A DNA stretch of 64,000 bases, from positions 1 through 64,000 of the forward strand of contig JAOTOM010004145.1 of NCBI GenBank assembly GCA_034440615.1. Direction: 5' to 3'. This document shows positions 1 to 12,384 of this stretch, one piece after another (within the stretch, counting starts at the first letter, position 1; each line of letters opens with the position of its first letter). The DNA comes from Ashinkailepas kermadecensis. Taxonomy: Eukaryota > Arthropoda > Thecostraca > Neolepadidae. The notes beneath the pieces are model-generated. The model made no database searches and was not told the DNA's origin. It saw nothing but the letters and a program-made list of their open reading frames with translations. The translations under genes were made by a program, and so were the position numbers.

Positions 1-3000
1 TTGGTATGTGGCTGTGTAACTGATGGGTATGTACTGTGTATTGGTCTGTGGCTGTGTAACTGATGGGTATGTACTGTGTATTGGTCTGTGGCTGTGTAAC
101 TGATGGGTATGTACTGTGTATTGGTCTGTGGCTGTGTAACTGATGGGTTGTATTGGTCTGTGGCTGTGTAACTGATCGGTATGTACTGTGTATTGGTCTG
201 TGGCTGTGTAACTGATGGGTATGTACTGTGTATTGGTATGTGGCTGTGTAACTGATGGGTGTGTACTGTGTATTGGTCTGTGGCTGTGTAACTGATGGGT
301 ATGTACTGTGTATTGGTCTGTGGCTGTGTAACTGATGGGTATGTACTGTGTATTGGTCTGTGGCTGTGTAACTGATGTGTGTGTACTGTGTATTGGTCTG
401 GGGCTGTGTAACTGATGGGTGTGTACTGTGTATTGGTCTGTGGCTGTGTAACTGATGGGTATGTACTGTGTATTGGTCTGTGGCTGTGTAACTGATGGGT
501 ATATACTGTGTATTGGTCTGTGGCTGTGTAACTGATGGGTATGTACTGTGTATTGGTCTGTGGCTGTGTAACTGATGGGTGTGTACTGTGTATTGGTCTG
601 TGGCTGTGTAACTGATGGGTATGTACTGTGTATTGGTCTGTGGCTGTGTAACTGATGGGTATGTACTGTGTATTGGTCTGTGACTATGTAGCTGATGGGT
701 ATGTACTGTGTATTGGTCTGTGGCTGTGTAGCTGATGGGTATGTACTGTGTATTGGTCTGTGGCTGTGTAACTGATGGGTATGTACTGTGTATTGGTCTG
801 TGGCTGTGTAACTGATGGGTATGTACTGTGTATTGGTCTGTGGCTGTGTAACTGATGGGTGTGTACTGTGTATTGGTCTGTGGCTGTGTAACTGATGGGT
901 ATGTACTGTGTATTGGTCTGTGACTATGTAGCTGATGGGTATGTACTGTGTATTGGTATGTGGCTGTGTAGCTGATGGGTGTGTACTGTGTATTGGTCTG
1001 TGACTATGTAGCTGATTGGTATGTACTGTGTATTGGTCTGTGGCTGTGTAACTGATGGGTGTGTACTGTGTATTGGTCTGTGGCTGTGTAACTGATGGGT
1101 ATGTACTGTGTATTGGTCTGTGGCTGTGTAACTGATGGTGTATTGGTCTGTGGCTGTGTAACTGATGGGTTGTATTGGTCTGTGGCTGTGTAACTGATGG
1201 GTATGTACTGTTATTGGTCTGTGGCTGTGTAACTGATGGGTATGTACTGTGTATTGGTCTGTGGCTGTGTAACTGATGGGTGTGTACTGTGTATTGGTCT
1301 GTGGCTGTGTAACTGATGGGTATGTACTGTGTATTGGTCTGTGGCTGTGTAACTGATGGGTATGTACTGTGTATTGGTCTGTGGCTGTGTAACTGATGGG
1401 TATGTACTGTGTATTGGTCTGTGGCTGTGTAACTGATGGGTGTGTACTGTGTATTGGTCTGTGGCTATGTAGCTGATGGGTGTGTACTGTGTATTGGTCT
1501 GTGGCTATGTAGCTGATGGGTGTGTACTGTGTATTGGTCTGTGGCTGTGTAACTGATGGGTGTGTACTGTGTATTGGTCTGTGGCTGTGTAACTGATGGG
1601 TATGTACTGTGTATTGGTCTGTGGCTGTGTAACTGATGGGTATGTACTGTGTATTGGTCTGTGGCTGTGTAACTGATGGGTGTGTACTGTGTATTGGTCT
1701 GTGGCTGTGTAACTGATGGGTGTGTATGTAACTGATGGGTATGTACTGTGTATTGGTCTGTGGCTGTGTAACTGATGGGTGTGTACTGTGTATTGGTCTG
1801 TGGCTGTGTAACTGATGGGTGTGTACTGTGTATTGGTCTGTGGCTATGTAACTGATGGGTATGTACTGTGTATTGGTCTGTGGCTGTGTAACTGATGGGT
1901 ATGTACTGTGTATTGGTCTGTGGCTGTGTAACTGATGGGTATGTACTGTGTATTGGTCTGTGGCTGTGTAACTGATGGGTATGTACTGTGTATTGGTCTG
2001 TGGCTGTGTAACTGATGGGTATGTACTGTGTATTGTGTGGCTGTGTGCTGATGGGTATGTACTGTATTGGTGTGTAACTGTGGGTGTACTGTGTATTGGT
2101 CTGTGGCTGTGTAACTGATGGGTATGTACTGTGTATTGGTCTGTGGCTGTGTAACTGATGGGTATGTACTGTGTATTGGTCTGTGGCTGTGTAACTGATG
2201 GGTATGTACTGTGTATTGGTCTGTGGCTGTGTAACTGATGGGTATGTACTGTGTATTGGTTTGGCTGTGTAACTGATGGGGTGTACTGTGTATTGGTCTG
2301 TGGCTATGTAGCTGATGGGTATGTACTGTGTATTGGTCTGTGGCTGTGTAGCTGATGGGTGTGTACTGTGTATTGGTCTGTGGCTATGTAACTGATGGGT
2401 ATGTACTGTGTATTGGTCTGTGGCTGTGTAACTGATGGGTGTGTACTGTGTATTGGTCTGTGACTATGTAGCTGATGGATGTGTACTGTGTATTGGTCTG
2501 TGGCTATGTAGCTGATGGGTATGTACTGTGTATTGGTATGTGGCTGTGTAACTGATGGGTGTGTACTGTGTATTGGTCTGTGGCTGTGTAACTGATGGAT
2601 GTGTACTGTGTATTGGTCTGTGGCTGTGTAACTGATGGGTATGTAACGTGTATTGGTCTGTGGCTGTGTAACTGATGGGTATGTACTGTGTATTGGTCTG
2701 TGGCTGTGTAACTGATGTGTGTGTTCTGTGTATTGGTATGTGGCTGTGTAACTGATGGGTATGTACTGTGTATTGGTCTGTGGCTGTGTAACTGATGGGT
2801 GTGTACTGTGTATTGGTCTGTGACTATGTAACTGATGGGTATGTACTGTGTATTGGCCTGTGGCTGTGCAACTGACGGTTATGTTCTGTGTTTTGGTCTG
2901 TGACTATGTAACTGATGGGTGTGTACTGTGTATTGGTCTGTGGCTGTGTAGCTGATGGGTGTGTACTGTGTATTGGTCTGTGGCTGTGTAGCTGATGGGT

Positions 3001-5640
3001 GTGTACTGTGTATTGGTCTGTGACTATGTAGCTGATTGGTATGTACTGTGTATTGGTCTGTGGCTGTGTAACTGATGGGTGTGTACTGTGTATTGGTCTG
3101 TGACTATGTAGCTGATGGTATTGGTTGTGGCTGTGTAAGCTGTGTACTGTGTATTGGTCTGTGGCTTGTAGCTGATTGTGTACTGTGTATTGGTCTGTGG
3201 TACTGTGTATGTTGTGCTGATGGGTATGTACTGTGTATTGGTCTGTGGCTGTGTAACTGATGTGTGTGTTCTGTGTATTGGTATGTGGCTGTGTAACTGA
3301 TGGGTATGTACTGTGTATTGGTCTGTGGCTGTGTAACTGATGGGTGTGTACTGTGTATTGGTCTGTGACTATGTAACTGATGGGTGTGTACTGTGTATTG
3401 GTCTGTGGCTATGTAGCTGATGGGTGTGTACTGTGTATTGGTCTGTGGCTGTGTAACTGATGGGTGTGTACTGTGTATTGGTCTGTGACTATGTAACTGA
3501 TGGGTGTGTACTGTGTATTGGTCTGTGTCTGTGTAACTGATGGGTGTGTACTGTGTATTGGTCTGTGACTATGTAACTGATGGGTGTGTACTGTGTATTG
3601 GTCTGTGACTATGTAGCTGATGGGTGTGTACTGTGTATTGGTCTGTGACTATGTAGCTGATGGGTGTGTACTGTGTATTGGTCTGTGACTATGTAGCTGA
3701 TGGGTGTGTACTGTGTATTGGTGTGTGACTATGTAGCTGATGGGTGTGTACTGTGTATTGGTCTGTGACTATGTAACTGATGGGTGTGTACTGTGTATTG
3801 GTGTGTGACTATGTAGCTGATGGGTGTGTACTGTGTATTGGTCTGTGACTATGTAGTAACTGATGGGTGTGTACTGTGTATTGGTCTGTGACTATGTAAC
3901 TGATGGGTGTGTACTGTGTATTGGTCTGTGACTATGTAGCTGATGGGTGTGTACTGTGTATTGGTCTGTGACTATGTAGCTGATGGGTGTGTACTGTGTA
4001 TTGGTCTGTGACTATGTAGCTGATGGGTGTGTACTGTGTATTGGTCTGTGACTATGTAGCTGATGGGTGTGTACTGTGTATTGGTCTGTGACTATGTAGC
4101 TGATGGGTGTGTACTGTGTATTGGTCTGTGACTATGTAGCTGATGGGTGTGTACTGTGTATTGGTCTGTGACTATGTAGCTGATGGGTGTGTACTGTGTA
4201 TTGGTCTGTGACTATGTAGCTGATGGGTGTGTACTGTGTATTGGTCTGTGACTATGTAGCTGATGGGTGTGTACTGTGTATTGGTCTGTGACTATGTAGC
4301 TGATGGGTGTGTACTGTGTATTGGTCTGTGACTATGTAGCTGATGGGTGTGTACTGTGTATTGGTCTGTGACTATGTAGCTGATGGGTGTGTACTGTGTA
4401 TTGGTCTGTGACTATGTAGCTGATGGGTGTGTACTGTGTATTGGTCTGTGACTATGTAGCTGATGGGTGTGTACTGTGTATTGGTCTGTGACTATGTAGC
4501 TGATGGGTGTGTACTGTGTATTGGTCTGTGACTATGTAGCTGATGGGTGTGTACTGTGTATTGGTCTGTGACTATGTAGCTGATGGGTGTGTACTGTGTA
4601 TTGGTCTGTGACTATGTAGCTGATGGGTGTGTACTGTGTATTGGTCTGTGACTATGTAGCTGATGGGTGTGTACTGTGTATTGGTCTGTGACTATGTAGC
4701 TGATGGGTGTGTACTGTGTATTGGTCTGTGACTATGTAGCTGATGGGTGTGTACTGTGTATTGGTCTGTGACTATGTAGCTGATGGGTGTGTACTGTGTA
4801 TTGGTCTGTGACTATGTAGCTGATGGGTGTGTACTGTGTATTGGTCTGTGACTATGTAAGCTGATGGGTGTGTACTGTGTATTGGTCTGTGACTATGTAG
4901 CTGATGGGTGTGTACTGTGTATTGGTCTGTGACTATGTAGCTGATGGGTGTGTACTGTGTATTGGTCTGTGACTATGTAGCTGATGGGTGTGTACTGTGT
5001 ATTGGTCTGTGACTATGTAGCTGATGGGTGTGTACTGTGTATTGGTCTGTGACTATGTAGCTGATGGGTGTGTACTGTGTATTGGTCTGTGACTATGTAG
5101 CTGATGGGTGTGTACTGTGTATTGGTCTGTGACTATGTAGCTGATGGGTGTGTACTGTGTATTGGTCTGTGACTATGTAGCTGATGGGTGTGTACTGTGT
5201 ATTGGTCTGTGACTATGTAGCTGATGGGTGTGTACTGTGTATTGGTCTGTGACTATGTAGCTGATGGGTGTGTACTGTGTATTGGTCTGTGACTATGTAG
5301 CTGATGGGTGTGTACTGTGTATTGGTCTGTGACTATGTAGCTGATGGGTGTTTGTTTGTCTGTGACTGTGTAGTGTGGTGTGTGTATTGGTCTGTGACTA
5401 TGTAGCTGATGGGTGTGTACTGTGTATTGGTCTGTGATTATGTAGCTGATGGGTGTGTACTGTGTATTGGTCTGTGACTATGTAGCTGATGGGTGTGTAC
5501 TGTGTATTGGTCTGTGACTATGTAGCTGATGGGTGTGTACTGTGTATTGGTCTGTGACTATGTAGCTGATGGGTGTGTACTCTGTATCGGCCTGTGGCTG
5601 TGCAACTGACGGTTATGTTCTGTGTTTTGGTATGTGGCTA
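1..5640. repeat. 40-bp minisatellite array, about 140 copies
   Basis: The unit is 40 bp and contains TGTACTGTGTATTGGTCTGT. Two subtypes are visible. Copies with GGCTGTGTAACTGATGG dominate up to about 3.4 kb. Copies with GACTATGTAGCTGATGGGTG dominate from about 3.6 kb and are almost identical from 3.9 to 5.3 kb. A few units are shortened or scrambled, for example near 2030-2080, 3115-3230 and 5350-5390. The array starts outside the window. It runs right up to the acceptor of the exon at 5665, so it fills at least the 3' part of that intron. Short open frames inside it are by-products of the repeat. Confidence 0.97.
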
Positions 5641-5664
5641 TAACTGACGGATGTATGTTGGCAG

Positions 5665-6163
5665 CCGTAGGATCGGCGCCGGCAGCCTCTGGGAGGAGCC
5701 GCAAACTCTCGAGCTGCTGCGGCGTGTCAACAGCGGTGAGGTCACCATCAACGATGCTGCCGAAAAGCTGGGCGTCGACTACTACGTGCTGCAGTACCAG
5801 CTCAACCTAATGGACATGGCCGGCGGCGTCAAGTCGACGGCACCGACGGCCGACGAGGCCGGCACCGGCACTCCGCCGCCAGCCAAGCGCGCGCCGGCTG
5901 CCGACGACGAGCCGGCTGAGAAGCGTGTCCGCGTCGAGAATGGCGGCGGCGACGGCTCCACTGCCGTGCCGCCGCCACCCGCCGAGGCTGAGACACCGGC
6001 CGAGCCGACGCCGGCCGCCGACGCCGGCCAGACAACGGATCCCGCCACCGACGCAGCCGCTGCTGCTGCTGCCGGTGCTGCCGCCACCGCCGGTGCTGCC
6101 GACGCTGCCGACGACGCCACCCCCGCCAACAACGCCAACGGCAGCTTCGAGAAGACCGAGTAG
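5665..6163 (+). CDS. last exon of an unidentified, probably nuclear protein
   Basis: An open frame of about 166 codons ends in TAG at 6161-6163. I place the exon start after the AG at 5663-5664 because the sequence before it is the end of the intronic 40-bp array; the acceptor is weak (little pyrimidine tract), and a start slightly further in is possible. The first 45 residues (LWEEPQTLELLRRVNSGEVT, then INDAAEKLGVDYYVLQYQL) look like a helical, helix-turn-helix-like segment faintly reminiscent of psq-type domains. The rest is low-complexity Ala/Pro/Thr/Glu. It holds KR, ten residues, then KRVR, a good bipartite nuclear localisation signal. I do not recognise the family. High GC and third-position GC match the other host exons here, which supports real coding. 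No AATAAA or ATTAAA was seen in the next kilobase. Confidence 0.7.
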
Positions 6164-7329
6164 CGTCGCCCAGACGACGCCTCACACACACATGCATATT
6201 CCAATTTGGTACACGTTTTTAAAATAGCTTGATATATTTTTATGTTGCTAACACTTAGTTGGTGTACGGCTGGGGGACAGCTGATGGCCTCGCTGCAGCA
6301 TCCCGGCTTTTTGCGCTGTTTATTTCTAATTGTCGGTGGGCCGCAGTTGGAAGGCAATGAACTCAAGCGCGTGAAAGCGCGAGTAGAACTGTTTGTACAT
6401 ACACGCACTTGACCGTTGCACCCTTTTGTACATAGACTCTGCTGCGCGAGCTTCTGCCCGTGTTGGTCTGGCGCGTGCGCGATCAAGCAGCGTGTTGGTG
6501 TCGGTGGCCGATCTGTCAGGAGCGATTTGTCGGGACTCACGTCTTGTGCTGTGTCGAACTGACGTCGACTGCCATCGCCGGACCACTAGTGCCTTACTGT
6601 CAGTGTCTTCAGCCACGGAGACCAGTTCCTCGCCATGTCGCGCCCGCCTGTACATAGCAACCAATGTCCCGTCTGTCCTGCCGACACCCCAGCCCAATAT
6701 CAGTGCACCGCGCGGCAGCGCGGCCTTTTATACCGGCTTTTGTGATGCAATGGTGGTGTCAGTGAGCTGACACGACTCGTGTTGGAGTCAGCCCCTGCAC
6801 CCTGCCCGCTGGACCCGCAGCCGCCTGCACCGTCGCTTAATCATGTGTTACCTATAGTGTTTGTTTCCGCAAGACTCGATGTCTCCGGTGGTGATTCTAC
6901 TCTGTGAAACAGTATTAATGTTGATTGGTGCGGTAAAGTAGGTCGGGGGGTACTTCTGTATTGCTGTTCATCTGGCGCCCTGCTCTTCAGGTAGACGTTT
7001 GATATTCTTCAGTTCGGTATCGTCCACCCCACCGGGTCGGCTCAGCTGCTATCAGCTTGTTATAGTGAAACTCGTAACCCCGTGCACATATACGCTGACC
7101 GCCATTTCAAAACAGTTGCCGGCTCTCGGTTTGGTCTTGTGTACCATACGTGTGCTGCTGTTTGACCGCGTGGACGGCCGCAGCTGATATGAGGCGGTGA
7201 CTTGTTTTGCGGCGGCGGTTGGCGTGCCGACCCGGCCGATCTCTTGGCCGGTCGTGTGTGCCACTCGGAGGTATGTGTACGCATGAAATAGCGGATCGCC
7301 GATCAAATCGTGTTCGATTCTGCGTGGTG
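6164..7329 (+). other. 3' flank or 3' UTR of gene 1
   Basis: Mixed-composition sequence after the stop codon. It presumably includes the 3' UTR, but I see no canonical polyadenylation hexamer, no convincing further exon and no repeat. Confidence 0.4.
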
Positions 7330-7905
7330 GCCGATATCCCTTACTGACTCAACGGCCCGGTGTACGGTGTCCCTGACTGACCTGACGACCCGGTGTACGG
7401 TGTCCCTGACTGACCTGACGGCCCGGTGTACGGTGTCCCTGACTGACCTGACGACCCGGTGTACGGTGTCCCTGACTGACATGACGGCCCGGTGTACGGT
7501 GCCCCTGATTGACATGACGGCCCGGTGTACGGTGTCCCTGACTGACCTGACGACCTGGTGTAAGGTGTCCCTCACTGACCTGACGACCTGGTGTAAGGTG
7601 CCCCTGACCGACATGACGGCCCGGTGTACGGTGTCCCTGACTGACCTGACGACCTGGTGTAAGGTGCCCCTGACTGACATGACGGCCCGGTGTACGGTGT
7701 CCCTGATTGACATGACGGCCCGGTGTACGGTGTCCCTCACTGACCTGACGGCCCAACGTACGGTGCCCCTGACTGACCTGACCGCTCGGTGTGCGGTTTC
7801 CCTGACTGACCTGAGGTCCCGGTGTACGGTGCCCCTGACTGACTTGACTTGACCGCCCGGTGTAAGTAGTTATCGGGCCTGACCGACCTGAAGGCCAGGT
7901 GTACA
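7330..7905. repeat. 33-bp minisatellite
   Basis: About 17 units of 33 bp built on CCTGACTGACCTGACGGCCC followed by GGTGTACGGTGT. Because 33 is a multiple of three, open frames run through it on both strands (TVSLTDLTARC on plus, DTVHRAVRSVR on minus). These are repeat artefacts, not genes. The units become irregular towards 7900. Confidence 0.95.
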
Positions 7906-8160
7906 ATGTCTCCGAGACTGGCAGACCCAACGGTCTGGTATATAACACCCCTGGCTGACACTCAGCCCGGTGTACGATATCCCCGACTGACCTGGCGGCC
8001 GGATGTACACTACCCCCGACCGACGTGATGGCCCACTGTACGGCCTTGACTGACCTACAGCCCGATGTGCGATGTGTGACCGACCGACGTGATGGCCCAC
8101 TGTACGGCCTTGACTGACCTACAGCCCGATGTGCGATGTGTGACCGACCGACGTGGCGTC
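7906..8160. repeat. degenerate continuation with a 64-bp tandem duplication
   Basis: Diverged CTGACC/CCCGGTGTAC units continue the preceding array. A 64-bp block with GATGGCCCACTGTACGGCCT occurs twice, beginning near 8027 and 8091, nearly identical, so it is a recent local duplication. Confidence 0.85.
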
Positions 8161-9099
8161 GCGCGTCTGGTCGGCTGGCTTACAGTTAAGTGAAATACAT
8201 GGCGTATCTACAGATTGTTGCCACTTGTTGGCGACGAGTCAAGCACAGTAGTAGCAGGAGTCACGACATCACGCCTCCTCCCCACCCTACCTTTCTTATA
8301 GTGAACCTCAATCAGTTACTTTATTGGTACTGCATGCAAATATTGCTTCAGAAGTCTCTTGCACTTGCCTCCCACACCCTTCGGCCGTTTATTCGCCGTT
8401 GGCACAAACGTCTTAGCCGGCTCGCAGAGCCGACCTTGTTGCCTACTCGTCCTTCGAACACAGAGATGGTAGATAACAGTAGACAACAGTTGCAACTTGC
8501 AAGGTCAGGGAAACGTGTACGCGCAGCAGAGATTGGTCCCAAGACCGAATGGCACGGGGGCGCAGGATTGTTCAACCCGCACGACTCGTACGTGGGCGTG
8601 TAGAAGCATTGCAGGTTGTGTTACTGGAGGGCCCAATCAACGTGACTGTATTAAGATAGTTTGCATAAGTTTGCAAGAATCTGCACGATAAAACTAAGAT
8701 GCACATACACAGTGCATGAATGGCCGTTTTTTTTTGCGCGTAAAAATGTAATCCTGGCTGATGTGACCTGGCTTGTCTTGCAACTCTATGGCAAAGCCCA
8801 CCAAAGTCAGAGAGATAATGGGGCGAAGTCGAAATTCTGCGATCCTTAGGTTAGACTTGGTGTGGAATATAAAAAAAAACACGATGGCCACGTCCTTAAA
8901 CGAGCACAGCTGCAAAATGTATCAACATCGAAGGAGTGCGGTGCATGTCATTATATTTTGTTGCCCCTATCTTATTTATGTTCACGTCTGACGACGAAAA
9001 TCAAGAAAAACTATAATCTCAGGGAATCGCAACACATCTGAAACGCCACATGCTGAACGACGTTATATTGTAACCCGCAACACAGCATGACGAGTTTCA
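8161..9099. other. intergenic sequence between gene 1 and WDR18
   Basis: No recognisable gene or repeat. It is the 3' flank of WDR18 on the minus strand. Open frames of 60-137 codons here show no protein features that I recognise. Confidence 0.4.
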
Positions 9100-10347
9100 C
9101 TAGACCTCGGCCATCAGCTTGTTCACCATGAACTCATACATTGTGGAGTTGACATCCTCGCACGCGGTCACCTGGCGGCGCAGCTGGCTCACTACGTCGG
9201 CATGCTCCTCGACCCGCTCATCTGCGTCTTCGGGCCGACTGCCGGACTGGTTCGTGATGATCAGCTCCAGCTCCAGCGGCGCGTCCTGCTGGCCGCTCTG
9301 CCGCTGCAGTGGCGCCACCTGCAGCGGCGGCGGCGGCGGCGGCGCCACGGCGGCGTGGGCCGTCCTCAGGGCGGCCGGCCAGCCGGTCAGCAGCACGTTG
9401 GTGACGGCGCCGCGGTGCGGCAGCGTGCGCACGCACTGTCGGCTCGGCACGTGCCACAGTCGCACGGTGGCGTCGTCTGAGCCGGACGCCAACATGGCGC
9501 CGTCGTGCGTGACGGCCAGGCAGGTGACGCGGCCGGCGTGGCCCGTCAGCGTGACGGCCGCCTGCGCCGGCACGTGTCTGTCCAGCGAGCGGGGCGGCTC
9601 GACCAGCGCCACCATTACCACCGCACCGCCGCTCGTGCCCACCAGCAGCACGCTCTCGGCCCGGTCCACCACCAGCGCCGTCAGCCCGGCCTCCAGACAC
9701 ACGGACAGCAGCAGCTCGCCGGTCGCCAGCTGGTACACCTTGCACGTCTGGTCACGCGAGCACGTGTAGACGCGCGCGCCGACAGCGCCGCCTCCAACGT
9801 GCAGGCCGGTCACGGCCAGCGCGTGATCGGACCACACGTGCAGCGGCTGGCTGGCGTCCGGCATGTGCTGGTCGGCGCAGGCGGCTAGCGGCCACGCCAC
9901 CGCCAGGCCATCGTCGCCGGCCGACACGAAGTGCGAGCCGTCGTCGGTGAACGCCAGCCGCGTCACCGGCTGGTAGTGTCGGCCCAGCACGGCCAGCAGC
10001 TGGCCGCTCGCCAGGTGGTGCACAAACAGTCGCTCCGCCACGGCCGTCACACACCAGGTGGCGCTGGGGTCGACGGCTAGCGCGCCGACGGCGCCGGCCG
10101 TGCTGAGTCTCTGGTGGACGGCGTCGCGCCGCGCCAGCCGCCACAGCTGCAGGCCGGGCCGGCCGCGCTCGCCGGCCACCAGCGTGTGGCCGCCGAGCAC
10201 GCTCAGTGTGCCGGCGCTGGCGCGGCCGCCGCGGAACACGACCACCTGAGCGCCCGTGGCCGGGTCCCACGCGGCCGTACTCCACGATGGCGACTCGGCG
10301 TCGGTGGTGAGCAATAGCTCGTGCTGTAACACATCGGCCGTACCCAT
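9100..10347 (-). CDS. WDR18: WD repeat-containing protein 18 (IPI3 homologue), intronless
   Basis: A single uninterrupted frame of 415 codons starts with ATG at 10345-10347 and ends with TAG at 9100-9102. It aligns along its length with animal WDR18 as I know it: an N-terminal block with SPSWSTAAWDPATGA and FRGG; then WD-type blades including GQLLAVLGRHYQPVTRLAFT, SHFVSAGDDG, SRDQTCKVYQLATGELLLSV and TLTGHAGRVTCLAVTHDGAM followed by ASGSDDATVRLWHVPSRQCV; then a Pro-rich linker (about residues 330-345) and a short C-terminal helix (STMYEFMVNKL). In other animals WDR18 works with PELP1 and TEX10 (the Rix1 complex) in nucleolar maturation of the 60S ribosomal subunit and ITS2 processing, and joins the Five Friends of Methylated CHTOP complex. 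The length fits the family (about 430). GC is very high. The absence of introns is odd, since vertebrate WDR18 is split and the neighbouring XPO7 has at least 17 exons. A retrogene origin is possible, but the frame is intact and looks functional. Confidence 0.93.
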   Translation of the reverse strand: MGTADVLQHELLLTTDAESPSWSTAAWDPATGAQVVVFRGGRASAGTLSVLGGHTLVAGERGRPGLQLWRLARRDAVHQRLSTAGAVGALAVDPSATWCVTAVAERLFVHHLASGQLLAVLGRHYQPVTRLAFTDDGSHFVSAGDDGLAVAWPLAACADQHMPDASQPLHVWSDHALAVTGLHVGGGAVGARVYTCSRDQTCKVYQLATGELLLSVCLEAGLTALVVDRAESVLLVGTSGGAVVMVALVEPPRSLDRHVPAQAAVTLTGHAGRVTCLAVTHDGAMLASGSDDATVRLWHVPSRQCVRTLPHRGAVTNVLLTGWPAALRTAHAAVAPPPPPPLQVAPLQRQSGQQDAPLELELIITNQSGSRPEDADERVEEHADVVSQLRRQVTACEDVNSTMYEFMVNKLMAEV

Positions 10348-11130
10348 GCTGCCAGGTCGCCGTTTTCTGGCCGCTGCCGCTCACAGGCCGGTCCCTACGA
10401 GTCGCCGTCGATCACAGTCCACAGCAGAGAACGTCCATCTGCTAAATCAGGGATGTCTTAGCTGCACACGGCGATTTATTCATTGGATTAACAACTCATC
10501 CCCATCACAATTCACTTCATTCACAAATAATTGTTCCTACTGTACTACCAGTATGACACTATCAATTAGGATATAAAATGGTCGAGCTAACTTCGCCAAA
10601 ATGCTTAGCTATGCTTTGGGACAAAATAAGGTTAGATTAGGTGAGCCCAGGTTAGTAATACTGCAAGTATGAAGAACATGTTTTCAGCCCATGAACTTAT
10701 GCAACAAAAATGCTGATAAGTTACCAGAAATGTAAGTTGAGGGTCAAATGTGTTATCAACATACTGTACATGATACTCAACATACTGTCAAATGTGTTCT
10801 GTACACATGCAGGAATGGAATGATTCCTGAGGATGGAGGGATAATGGTATTCCTCACATTGTCCAGTTATTTTTTTAAACAACATAACCTATAAAGAACT
10901 GTCATCAAATTTATCTTATCTTACAGCAACCTAACCCAATTAATAAAGCTTAGGGCATTATTTATTGAAAGTTACACCACTCTAGCTATGGGGCTAGGTA
11001 ATCAATAGTGGAAAATGCTTGCAACTCGCCTCAGGGATAATGCTCTGAGCAGGTAGATGGGAAACAAAAGGTAGCTGGTAAAGCAATATCAACTAAGTAT
11101 TTGCCATATATTTTTTCTTCAAAATCATCA
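10348..11130 (-). other. 5' flank of WDR18
   Basis: The first 100 bases upstream of the ATG are GC-rich and CpG-containing, as expected of a housekeeping promoter, but I see no clear TATA box or initiator. Beyond that the sequence is AT-rich, with one short GGTTAGATTAGG tract near 10630 and otherwise nothing recognisable. Confidence 0.35.
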
Positions 11131-11134
11131 TGGA

Positions 11135-12384
11135 CAAGTTGGAAGAGTTCACAAGTTATTACAATTTTTAAAAAGGGTTAAAGGTATGATCCGGTAAATT
11201 ATTGCCCAGTGAGTCTTACTCACTGTGAATTCCATGTAAAATTCTGGAACACTTAATTGTTGAGAAGCTGACAGAATATTTGGAGGTAGATCACTTGCTG
11301 AACCAAGGACAATTTGGCTTCAAGCATGGACGTTCCACAGAGGATCAACAATTGCTAACATATGAGACTGTCTCTACCTGGCTAGATGAGGGCTATATGG
11401 TGTATGTAATTTTCTTTGATTTTTCAAAAGCATTTGATGTTGTTAATCATGTTTAATTAACAAAACTGAGAGCTCTGGGAATGTCAGAGATAATCCTGAC
11501 CTGGATACACATTTTCTCCATGGGAGGGAAATAAAATTGCTTGTCTTTGGCTCTTCCAGCAAACCAAAGGATGTTCTGAGTGAAGTACCCCAGGGTTATG
11601 TACTAGGTCCTGTGTTGTTCTTGATTTATGTTAATTATGTACCTCATGCCATACACTTCCAGTTCAAGGTTTTTGCAGATGACCTAAGGAATCATATACA
11701 TGAAACTGAAGTACAAATATATATAACAGACCTGCTGGCTGGTATTTCACAGGGCCAAAAAGATACAAATACACTGGTTAATTCTGCCAAGTCATGTGGG
11801 ACAAGCAATGAACTCCAACAAATGTGCAGTTCTCAAAGCATACAGTGCTCATGTGAATAGAAAATCCTCGCCCTTATGCCTAGATGGAATTCAGGTACGT
11901 TGTGTGGAGATGCATACTGACTTAGGCATCACAGTAGATAGCAACTTGCATTTCCACCAACACATTGTAGGTATAGTACAGAAAGCTGGAAGTCTGACCA
12001 GGAACTGCAAAATTCTACTTTATTCTCAATTTATGAAAAACCCTGTACATTACTCATGTCAGGCCTCTTTTGGAGTTGTCCTTGTGTGTTTGGAATACAG
12101 GTTACATAGGTGATTTAAGGGAACAAGAATCAGTACTGAGAAGGTGGACATGGAACGTAAAGGAGATAGGTCTGGATTATGGTGCCAGATTACAAAAACT
12201 AGATGTGTACTTGGTGAAAGGTAGATTGATTCAAGCAGATACCATGAAATATTGGAAGATTTTCATGGTTATTCTGTCATTAAGACGCCCAACATGTTTG
12301 TACTGGCACCATTGGCAAACACACATGGACACTCACTGAAATTGGCTCACAGATGTGCATCAGTAGATTGTAGAAAGATATTTT
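11135..12384 (+). mobile_element. decayed non-LTR retrotransposon (LINE), reverse transcriptase part
   Basis: Translated pieces show the landmarks of a LINE reverse transcriptase in order: PVNYCPVSLT near 11200; NQGQFGFKHGRSTEDQQLL near 11300; VIFFDFSKAFDVVNH near 11410-11450 (the first catalytic Asp region); EVPQGYVLGPVLFLIYVN near 11580-11635; FADD near 11680 (catalytic motif); LGITVDSNLHFHQHI near 11925; and WKIF near 12250, in the C-terminal connection region. The frame is broken by several stops and shifts, so the copy is dead. The 5' end including any endonuclease is missing. The style is that of Jockey/CR1/RTE-like elements, but I cannot fix the clade. The element is interrupted at 12384 and resumes at 13615. 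Confidence 0.85.

Noticed and set aside
1..5640. CRISPR array
   Set aside because: There are no unique spacers between the 40-bp repeats, and this is an animal genome.
5782..6540. Minus-strand open frame of 252 codons opposite the exon at 5665
   Set aside because: Shadow of GC-rich coding sequence on the other strand; low-complexity Ala/Ser only.
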